The notes under the pieces are model-generated. The model made no database searches. It worked only from the letters and a program-made list of their open reading frames with translations, and was not told the origin of the DNA. A DNA stretch of 9,925 nt, from positions 1 to 9,925 of the forward strand of contig JBGTKH010000676.1 of NCBI GenBank assembly GCA_041744735.1, given 5' to 3'. Each line of letters starts with the position of its first letter. Position 1 is the first letter of the stretch. The position numbers and the translations under genes were made by a program. This DNA is from JBGTKH01 sp041744735 (lineage in GTDB: Bacteria; Planctomycetota; Planctomycetia; Pirellulales; Pirellulaceae). Shown one piece after another: positions 1 through 5,977 of this stretch.

Positions 1-13
1 ATTGCGACCCGCT

Positions 14-61
14 GTGGCGACCTGCTGGGGCTTCGCGGACTCAGCCCCAGCCACCCGCCAC
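14..61. repeat. Imperfect palindrome, REP-like
   Basis: A 9-base stem (24-32 with 43-51) closes a 10-base loop. It is extended outward, after a 4 x 4 internal mismatch, by a further 6-base pairing (14-19 with 56-61). It lies in non-coding DNA. The form resembles REP-type extragenic palindromes. That it belongs to a dispersed genomic family is inference, because only one copy is in the window. Confidence 0.5.
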
Positions 62-254
62 GGTGCGCTATGTGGTCCGAGCGTAACGATTGGTCGGATC
101 GTATCAATGGTTTCGGCGACACGGTCTGTGCGGGTTAAGTAAATCTTGCCGGCAGGGCTGCGATCCAGCGAGAATCCGGTCGCAAATTCTCCGGCGACCG
201 CTAAATTGAAGAGGTGGGCAATGCATTCTCAAACACTTGTCGCTGGGTGATGAG

Positions 255-320
255 TGTAGCCGAAGTCGCCAGACTTTGGCCTGGCGTCGCGAAAACCAAA
301 CTCTGGCGAGTTCGGCTACA
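255..320. repeat. Long inverted repeat (25-base arms), REP/MITE-like hairpin
   Basis: Arms at 255-279 and 296-320 are reverse complements over 25 bases with only 2 mismatches, separated by 16 bases. The left arm begins TGTAGCCGAA and the right arm ends TTCGGCTACA. The hairpin sits 50 bases upstream of the SecA-like gene. It has no T-run directly after it, so it is not a typical intrinsic terminator. A REP-type or miniature mobile element is the most likely class (inference). Confidence 0.75.
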
Positions 321-370
321 TCCAATCAGCCCAGACAAAGCACTAAAGCCGTGGCGTTGACGCCAGGATC

Positions 371-2344
371 ATGAAAACTGCGGGAAAAAAAACGGGCCTG
401 CCTCACGGGCTAGCGGCACGAGCACTAGCATTTTTGCGTGGCACGTCCTGGCGGCGCGTGGCCAACTGGACCGCGCAGCTCCCCAAAATCGAAGCCTTCG
501 AGCAGCAATACCGCGAGCGCGAAGACCGCGACCTGCGCAAGGAAAGCTTGTCGCTGAAGTACCGGGCTAAGAGCGGCGAGTCGCTGGCCCGGCTGTTGCC
601 GGAAGCCTACGCCTTGGTGCGCGAGGCTGGGCGGCGGACACTCAAAATGCGGCACTTCGACGTGCAACTCCTCGGCGGCATCGCGCTGTTTCACGGCTCC
701 ATCGCCGAAATGGAAACGGGCGAAGGCAAGACGCTCACCGCCACGCTGCCGATGTACTTGCGGTCGCTCGAGGGCAAAGGTGCCCATTTGGCGACGGTCA
801 ACGATTACTTGGCGAGCCGCGATGCTGACTGGATGAATCCGCTGTACGAACTGTTGGGCGTCTCGGTCGGGGTGATTCAAACTCAGGACTCGCAGAACGA
901 CCGGCGCAAAGCGTACGCTTGTGACGTCACGTACGGCACGGCCAAAGAGTTTGGCTTCGACTTTCTGCGCGACCGGCTGCTGTTGCGACGGATTCACGAG
1001 CAGCAATCGGATCTGTTCGGCCAAATCACCGGCAGCTCGGAGGGCCGGGCTAGCGAGCAACCGGTGCAACGCGGCGCACACTTCGCTTTGGTCGATGAGG
1101 CTGACAGCATTTTAATCGACGAGGCCCGCACGCCGCTAATCATCGGCACGATCGGCGAGAAAGCCCGTGAACAGATCGTGGCCTGCTACCAATGGGCCGC
1201 GCGGTTCGCGCCGCAATTCATCGAAGACGAACACTACGAATACGACCACGATAAGAAGAAGGTCGAATTGACTGCGGCCGGCCGGCAAATGGTGCGCTCG
1301 ATACCTCATCCCGAGATCATGAACACCGTTGGGCTCATCTCGCTGTACGAATACGTGGAGCGCGGCATCAAAGTCCACCGCGACTTCTTCCTGGACCGCC
1401 AGTACGTCGTGCGAGAGGGCGAGATTGTGATCGTCGACGAATTCACCGGACGTTTGGCCGAGGGCCGCAAATGGCGCGACGGCATCCACCAGGCGATCGA
1501 AGCCAAAGAGGGTGTTGAGGTCACGATGCCCACCGGTCAGGCGGCGCGGATCACCGTGCAGGACTTGTTTCTGCGCTATCAGCATCTGGCGGGCATGACC
1601 GGTACCGCGATCACCGCAGCCGGCGAAATCCGCAAAGTTTACAAGACCCGCGTCATTTCGATTCCGACAAACGTGCCCGTCAAACGGCAGCGGCTGCCGG
1701 ACCAAATTCATTCCAGCAGCGACGACAAATGGGCCGCGATCGTTGACGACGTGCGCCAGCAACACGAAGCCGGCCGCCCCGTGCTGATCGGCACTCGCTC
1801 GATCGACAAATCCGAGATCCTTTCGCGCATGCTGTCTGAATTCGGCATCGAACATCAGGTGTTAAACGCCCGGCATATCGCCGCCGAAGCCGACATCGTC
1901 GCACGGGCCGGACAATCGGGGAAAGTCACCGTGGCCACGAACATGGCTGGACGAGGCACCGACATTAAACTCGGCTCGGGCGTCGCCGATGGCGGCGGCC
2001 TGCACGTGATTTGCACCGAGATGCACGACTCGGCCCGCATCGACCGGCAGCTCAGCGGCCGTTGCGGCCGTCAGGGCGATCCGGGAACGGTGCGGCAGTA
2101 TCTGGCAATGGATGACGACATCCTGCGAAACGGCTTTGGTCCCGAGAAGGCCAAGCGGCTGGCCGCGCAGGGCGCCAGCGAAAACGGCAGCAGTTCGAGC
2201 CTCGGCAATCTCTTCCGCCGTGCTCAACGGCGCGTCGAGCGTGAACACCTGCGGCAGCGCATGATGCTGCTACATCACGAAAAGGAGCGCAAAAAGATGC
2301 AGTTGGAAATGGGCCAGGATCCGTATCTCGACACGCCCGACTAA
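371..2344 (+). CDS. Short SecA-like ATPase lacking the C-terminal translocase domains
   Basis: SecA is the cytoplasmic ATPase that drives preproteins through SecYEG. This 657-residue protein has the full motor: a conserved lead-in (PEAYALVREA, MRHFDVQLLGG), Walker A TGEGKT at 116-121, DEAD box at 242-245 followed by SILIDEARTPLII, a compact preprotein-binding region at about 261-348, EFTGR at 357-361, GMTGT at 408-412, MAGRGTD at 525-531, and the arginine-finger motif RQLSGRCGRQGDPG at 559-572. The usual SRRID reads SARID. Only about 85 residues follow, ending in one charged helix that resembles the start of the helical scaffold. The two-helix finger, helical wing and zinc-binding tail of full-length SecA (about 800-1,000 residues) are absent. 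About 20 extra residues precede the DEAD box (203-238). ATG 371 is the only good start after the in-frame TAA at 344; AGGA at 365-368 is too close to be a good ribosome site. It is probably a specialised paralogue rather than the housekeeping SecA. Confidence 0.93.
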   Translation: MKTAGKKTGLPHGLAARALAFLRGTSWRRVANWTAQLPKIEAFEQQYREREDRDLRKESLSLKYRAKSGESLARLLPEAYALVREAGRRTLKMRHFDVQLLGGIALFHGSIAEMETGEGKTLTATLPMYLRSLEGKGAHLATVNDYLASRDADWMNPLYELLGVSVGVIQTQDSQNDRRKAYACDVTYGTAKEFGFDFLRDRLLLRRIHEQQSDLFGQITGSSEGRASEQPVQRGAHFALVDEADSILIDEARTPLIIGTIGEKAREQIVACYQWAARFAPQFIEDEHYEYDHDKKKVELTAAGRQMVRSIPHPEIMNTVGLISLYEYVERGIKVHRDFFLDRQYVVREGEIVIVDEFTGRLAEGRKWRDGIHQAIEAKEGVEVTMPTGQAARITVQDLFLRYQHLAGMTGTAITAAGEIRKVYKTRVISIPTNVPVKRQRLPDQIHSSSDDKWAAIVDDVRQQHEAGRPVLIGTRSIDKSEILSRMLSEFGIEHQVLNARHIAAEADIVARAGQSGKVTVATNMAGRGTDIKLGSGVADGGGLHVICTEMHDSARIDRQLSGRCGRQGDPGTVRQYLAMDDDILRNGFGPEKAKRLAAQGASENGSSSSLGNLFRRAQRRVEREHLRQRMMLLHHEKERKKMQLEMGQDPYLDTPD

Positions 2345-2350
2345 TGCATC

Positions 2351-2517
2351 GAGTGCGGAATTTGGGATATGGAGTGCGGAAACTGGTTTTTCGCTTTAGG
2401 GATTTAGGATGGGACCAACAACCAAGCGTCCCATTCAAAACTCCCAAAGCGTTGATAAGTCACCGCAATCCCAAATTCATCCAAAATTCCTAAAGCGGTG
2501 ATCAATCACCGCACTCC
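2351..2517. repeat. Degenerate inverted and 46-base tandem repeats
   Basis: Arms at about 2371-2410 and 2478-2517 form an imperfect inverted repeat. Both outer ends are GGAGTGCGG (reading inward), and a 19-base inner block matches at 17 positions. The right half also contains two units offset by 46 bases: 2495-2512 is gcggtgatcaatcaccgc, a perfect 8-base-arm palindrome with a 2-base centre, and 2449-2466 is a decayed copy. The blocks 2431-2448 and 2477-2494 match at 14 of 18 positions. The 10-mer gagtgcggaa occurs directly at 2351 and 2372. A hairpin here could also end transcription of the SecA-like gene. Confidence 0.65.
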
Positions 2518-2641
2518 AAAGTGCCGACGGGGGAACTTTGTTGGCATAGTCGGCGTCATAGGTTGTCACCGGGAAGGTCGACAGAACCGTCAAACTATTC
2601 ACCCAAGTGTGCGCGAATTGTCATTTCAGGTTCCCGCCAAA

Positions 2642-2668
2642 TTGTAAAAACCTGGGAATAGGTATACA
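2642..2668 (+). promoter_or_regulatory. Weak sigma-70-like promoter candidate
   Basis: TTGTAA (2642-2647) and TATACA (2663-2668) are separated by 15 bases, about 80 bases before the GAF-HlyD gene. Each matches the consensus hexamer at 4 of 6 positions and the spacing is short, so this is only a candidate. It is the most AT-rich promoter-like stretch of the spacer. Confidence 0.22.
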
Positions 2669-2745
2669 TTGGAAAGCAGGAGTCGCGCCACGTCTCAGGG
2701 AGGAGCGTCTTTACCCGTCCCAGTCCCTGGATTAGCACCTTCGTC

Positions 2746-4806
2746 ATGGCATCAGACCAATCCTCGGTGGATCGCGTAACAATCGAGCAGACCAAGCAGC
2801 AGATTCGCGGCTTGGTCAACGAAATCGCACAGCTTTGCAAGAGCGACCTCGGTGCCGAGGCGTTTTATGCCGAGTACCTGCAGCGCGTGGTCCAGGCCCT
2901 GGCGGCCGTGGGCGGCGCCGTGTGGGTGGCCGGCGAAGGCGGACAGCTCAAGCTGATGTATCAGATCAAGCTGAGCGAAACACTGCTCGACCGCGAGTCC
3001 GAAGAAAGCCAGCGGCACGCCCGGCTGCTGCACCACGTCATGCGCACCGGCGAGGCCAAGTTGGTGCCGCCAGAATCCGGGGCGGTCGACGACGACTCGA
3101 TCGGCAACCCGACGCGGTACCTGTTGGTGCTGGCGGCCCTGAAAAGCAACGCCCAAATCGAAGGACTGATTGAAATCTTCCAGCGGCCCGATTCGCAGCC
3201 CGCCACGCAGCGCGGCTATCTGACGTTCGTCGTGCAGATGAGTGATCTGGCCGCCGAGTGGTTCAAGTCGCAGAAGTTGCGGCACTTCACGGATCGCCAG
3301 TCGCTGTGGGCTCAGGCCGATCACTTCTCGCGGACTGTTCACGAAAGCCTCGATAAGAAGCTGACGGCGTATCACATCGCCAACGAAGGCCGGCGCATGA
3401 TCGGCTGCGACCGGGTCAGCGTGGCCTTGCGGAAGGGGCGTAAGTTTACCGTCGAAGCGGTCAGCGGCCAGGACCTGCTCGACAATCGCTCGAACATCGT
3501 CGTTGCACTTGGCAGGTTGGCCACGCGGGTGGTCGCGACCGGCGAACCGCTGTGGTACACCGGCTCGACCGAAGACCTGCCGCCGCAAGTCGAAGAGACG
3601 CTGCACGAGTACGTCGAAGAGTCCTTTTCGAAAACGATCTTCGTCCTGCCAATCAAAAAGCCGGAATTCGACAGCGGCCAATCCGATGGCCGGCCCGTGC
3701 CAGATGCACCCGGCCAGGTGCACGACACCGGCGAAGTGATCGGCGCGTTGATCGTCGAGCAAATCGAAAGCAACGTGCCGCGCGAAGTCTTACAGCCGCG
3801 CATCGAGTTGGTACACGAGCATAGCTGCCGGGCACTATCCAATTCGCTCGAACACAGCGACCTGTTCCTGATGCCCGTTTGGCGCACGCTGGGACGAGCC
3901 AGTTGGGTGCTGCGCGCCCGCACGCTGCCCAAAACATTGGCCATTACGGGAACGATTCTTGTCGTGCTGATCGCCATGGCCGTGGTGCCGTGGAATTTTA
4001 ATTTGAAAGCCAAAGGCACGTTGCAGCCGGTCGAGACACGCGAAGTATTTATCGAAGTCGACGGGTTAATCACAGGCGTCAAAGCCACGCACGGCAAAGT
4101 GGTAAAGAAAGGCGACGTGCTGCTGGAATTGGAGAACATCGACCTGGAGAACCAGTACACAGATATCCTGGGCCAGCGAAACGTAACGCAGCAAGAGTTG
4201 CTGGCCGTGCAGAAGCTGCGATTGAACACCGACAATCGGTTAACTGCAGAAGAACGCAATCGCTTAAACGGGCAGTTCATGCAATTTCAGACGCGGCTCA
4301 ATAGTTTGGAACGGCAATTGGAGTTGCTCGAGCAAAAGCGCGACAAGTTGAAAGTCGTCAGCCCCATCGACGGCGAAGTGATCACTTGGGACGTTGAGAA
4401 GGAATTGTATTTGCGGCCGGTAAAAGTCGGCGATCTAGCGCTGACTGTCGCTAATCCGAAGTCCGAATGGGAACTGGTGCTGCTGATGCCCGACAAACGC
4501 ATGATTCACTTCAACCGGGCGCAGGAAGAGATGGGTGACGACTTGCCCGTCAGCTATATCTTGGCCACTGATCCGAACACGCGACATTACGGCAAGGTCA
4601 AGGAAGTCGATCGCAAGGCCGAGTTGGACCAGGAAGAAGGCCATGTCGTCAAAGTGCGGGCATCCATTGAAAAGACGAAGCTCGCCGATCCGCGTCCCGG
4701 TGCCACGGTCATCGCCGACGTGTACTGTGGCCGGCGCCCGGTTGGTTACACGATGTTCTACCAGGCCTACGAAGCCTTTCAGAGATTCACCTTCTCATTG
4801 TTCTAA
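2746..4806 (+). CDS. GAF-domain HlyD-family membrane fusion protein
   Basis: This 686-residue inner-membrane protein joins a large cytoplasmic sensor region to a periplasmic adaptor. Two GAF-like domains are visible at about 38-172 and 203-365. The second shows RRMIGCDRVSVAL and a later VIGALIVEQ strand, both typical of GAF folds. One transmembrane helix lies at 398-416 (TLAITGTILVVLIAMAVVPW). The periplasmic part has the first lipoyl half (about 431-465, VKKGDVLLELENIDLENQ), a helical hairpin (466-534, rich in Q, E, L and R), the second lipoyl half (535-570, VVSPIDGEVI) and a beta-barrel region to the C-terminus. HlyD proteins bridge an inner-membrane machine to the outer membrane; GAF domains usually bind small ligands or partner proteins. 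No cofactor residue could be assigned. The start is fixed by the upstream in-frame TAG at 2659 and the lack of other start codons; no good ribosome site is seen. The next gene follows after 18 bases, so the two are probably co-transcribed. Confidence 0.92.
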   Translation: MASDQSSVDRVTIEQTKQQIRGLVNEIAQLCKSDLGAEAFYAEYLQRVVQALAAVGGAVWVAGEGGQLKLMYQIKLSETLLDRESEESQRHARLLHHVMRTGEAKLVPPESGAVDDDSIGNPTRYLLVLAALKSNAQIEGLIEIFQRPDSQPATQRGYLTFVVQMSDLAAEWFKSQKLRHFTDRQSLWAQADHFSRTVHESLDKKLTAYHIANEGRRMIGCDRVSVALRKGRKFTVEAVSGQDLLDNRSNIVVALGRLATRVVATGEPLWYTGSTEDLPPQVEETLHEYVEESFSKTIFVLPIKKPEFDSGQSDGRPVPDAPGQVHDTGEVIGALIVEQIESNVPREVLQPRIELVHEHSCRALSNSLEHSDLFLMPVWRTLGRASWVLRARTLPKTLAITGTILVVLIAMAVVPWNFNLKAKGTLQPVETREVFIEVDGLITGVKATHGKVVKKGDVLLELENIDLENQYTDILGQRNVTQQELLAVQKLRLNTDNRLTAEERNRLNGQFMQFQTRLNSLERQLELLEQKRDKLKVVSPIDGEVITWDVEKELYLRPVKVGDLALTVANPKSEWELVLLMPDKRMIHFNRAQEEMGDDLPVSYILATDPNTRHYGKVKEVDRKAELDQEEGHVVKVRASIEKTKLADPRPGATVIADVYCGRRPVGYTMFYQAYEAFQRFTFSLF

Positions 4807-4812
4807 TCTCAC

Positions 4813-4816
4813 GGAG
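4813..4816 (+). promoter_or_regulatory. Ribosome binding site of the HlyD/RND adaptor gene
   Basis: GGAG ends 8 bases before ATG 4825, inside the 18-base gap after the previous stop. It supports this start and separate translation of the second adaptor, which lies in the same frame as the first and is divided from it by one TAA. Confidence 0.6.
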
Positions 4817-4824
4817 TCAGAAAG

Positions 4825-5808
4825 ATGCAACCCTCTGCTGTGCTGCTAACCGCGTCCTTGCTGTTGGCCGGTCCTCCCGAACTGCCGAAAGCGCCGGTTC
4901 AGACGGTACCCGTTCAGGTCGCGCCCGATACAGTGCGGCTGTCGACGTGCGTGCTCACGATCATCAACGCCATGCAAGTCCCCGCGGAACAGCCCGGCGT
5001 GCTGGCTTCGCTGGAGGTGCAAGAGGGCGACGAAGTGATGAAGGACCAGTTGCTGGCGCAAATCAAAGACGACGACGCACAGTTGCGAATGAAGGCCACC
5101 GAAAGTGATTGGGCCGCGGCCAAGAAACAGGCAGAGAAAGCCGTGCGCGTAGAAGCCGCCGTAGCTTCCTATGGCGTCGCCGATTTTGAATGGCGTAAGG
5201 CGATCGAAGTCAACCGCAAGTCGCCAACCGCGATCAGCGAATTGGAAGTGAAAAAGCTAGAGCTTGCTCGAGAGCACGCCCTGTTGCAAATCGAACTCGC
5301 CAAAGTCGAATTCGCCACGGCGGAGTACACGGCCGTGACGAAAGAGAACGAGTTCTACCAGGCGTCGAACGAAGTCCGCGATCGGCGCATCCTGGCCCCC
5401 TGGGACGGCGTGATTTCCGAACGCTTGAAGCGCAAAGGCGAATGGCTGCAGCAGGGCGAACCGTTCTTGCGAATGATTCAGATGGACCACTTGCACGTGG
5501 AAGGGTTCTTGAACATCGCGGAAGTCGCGCCGCTGGAAGTCGACGGCTGCGAAGCGACGATTATGGTCCGACTATCACGCGGCCGTACCGAGTCGTTCGA
5601 GGGCAAGATCACGTTCGTCAGTCCGACCGTCGAAGCGGGGCAGTATCGCGTGTGGGCCGAAGTTGCCAACATCCGCGAAACGGACAGCCGCGGCAAACAA
5701 CAGTGGCTGTTGCGCCCCGGTATGACCGCCGAAATGTCCATCCAACTGGCCACGCCTAAAGTCACCGCCACACCGGCGAACAAGGTCAATCTCGCGAAGT
5801 CCGAGTAA
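4825..5808 (+). CDS. Periplasmic adaptor subunit, HlyD/RND (membrane fusion) family
   Basis: This 327-residue protein has the layout of an efflux periplasmic adaptor. A short hydrophobic N-terminus (about 4-15, AVLLTASLLLAG) may be a signal peptide, although it lacks a basic n-region and there is no lipobox cysteine. The first lipoyl half is at about 52-87 (QPGVLASLEVQEGDEV), followed by a long helical hairpin (88-185) containing SPTAISELE, the second lipoyl half (186-219, RRILAPWDGVISE) and a beta-barrel domain (220-312) ending LRPGMTAEMSIQ. These blocks follow the family order closely. Such adaptors normally link an RND or ABC pump to an outer membrane channel, but no pump or TolC-like gene is adjacent. 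It lies 18 bases after the GAF-HlyD gene and 169 bases before the M50 gene, so it probably works with those two (inference). Confidence 0.9.
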   Translation: MQPSAVLLTASLLLAGPPELPKAPVQTVPVQVAPDTVRLSTCVLTIINAMQVPAEQPGVLASLEVQEGDEVMKDQLLAQIKDDDAQLRMKATESDWAAAKKQAEKAVRVEAAVASYGVADFEWRKAIEVNRKSPTAISELEVKKLELAREHALLQIELAKVEFATAEYTAVTKENEFYQASNEVRDRRILAPWDGVISERLKRKGEWLQQGEPFLRMIQMDHLHVEGFLNIAEVAPLEVDGCEATIMVRLSRGRTESFEGKITFVSPTVEAGQYRVWAEVANIRETDSRGKQQWLLRPGMTAEMSIQLATPKVTATPANKVNLAKSE

Positions 5809-5825
5809 ACGAGGCGCGGGTTTCA

Positions 5826-5936
5826 AATGACGAAAGAATGACGAAGTCCGAATGACGAACATGTGCCCGTCTTGTTATCAGACATTCGACATTAGACATT
5901 CGTCATTCCTTCGACATTGGGTATTTCGTCATTCGA
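5826..5936. repeat. Cluster of direct and inverted aatgacgaa repeats
   Basis: aatgacgaa occurs at 5826-5834, 5837-5845 and 5851-5859. Its reverse complement, as ttcgtcattc, occurs at 5899-5908 and 5925-5934. Copies of gacatt fill the space between (5881, 5888, 5895, 5913). Several alternative hairpins can form, for example 5850-5859 with 5899-5908. The cluster occupies nearly all of the gap between the adaptor and M50 genes. The same word family returns at 8823-8927. Confidence 0.65.
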
Positions 5937-5977
5937 CATTCCTCTCCAGGTTCTAAGAGCAATCGACGTTTCCATTC

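Larger units (their letters stand above)
1..370. other. Intergenic region with two palindromic elements, no convincing gene
   Basis: No convincing coding sequence was found. The minus strand is open from 228 to the left edge and its translation is fairly protein-like, but it has no ATG, TTG or usable GTG near its beginning and follows a TGA at 231-229. Two plus-strand frames are also open from the left edge to about 138 and 145, which points to a shadow or decayed sequence rather than a clear gene. The stretch contains palindromes at 14-61 and 255-320. The upstream in-frame stop for the next gene is TAA at 344-346. Confidence 0.6.
2345..2745. other. Gene-free 401-base spacer with repeats and a possible promoter
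   Basis: The first 175 bases are degenerate repeats (see 2351-2517). The remaining 228 bases show no coding frame worth calling and no strong hairpin. The frame of the following gene is open back to a TAG at 2659-2661 but has no ATG, GTG or TTG before 2746. An AGGAG at 2701-2705 lies too far (about 40 bases) from that start to serve it. Confidence 0.6.

Noticed and set aside
1..228. Minus-strand open frame of 76 codons reaching the left edge, with a fairly protein-like translation (for example AGKIYLTRTDRVAETIDTIR)
   Set aside because: It has no usable start codon after the TGA at 231-229, opposing frames are open too, and its 3' part overlaps the palindrome at 14-61. It could be a decayed gene or a shadow; sequence left of the window would decide.
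255..320. Intrinsic terminator for an upstream gene
   Set aside because: The stem is much longer than usual and no T-run follows on either strand; a repeat element explains it better.
104..325. Minus-strand 73-codon frame with an ATG
   Set aside because: The translation is rich in Arg, Cys and His with no recognisable pattern, and it reads through one arm and the loop of the 255-320 hairpin.
2701..2705. AGGAG as the ribosome binding site of the GAF-HlyD gene
   Set aside because: It is about 40 bases before ATG 2746 and no start codon in that frame lies between.
2752..3762. Long minus-strand open frame (336 codons) opposite the GAF-HlyD gene
   Set aside because: It is a shadow of a GC-rich gene: the opposite strand has a coherent domain order while this translation has no family features.
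5826..5936. Possible CRISPR-like array of short repeats
   Set aside because: Units are only about 9 bases, occur in both orientations, and have no spacers of regular length; no cas genes are nearby.
5809..5977. A small precursor peptide gene that could be the substrate of the PqqD-M50 protein
   Set aside because: No frame with a start, ribosome site and peptide-like sequence was seen; the gap is filled with short repeats.
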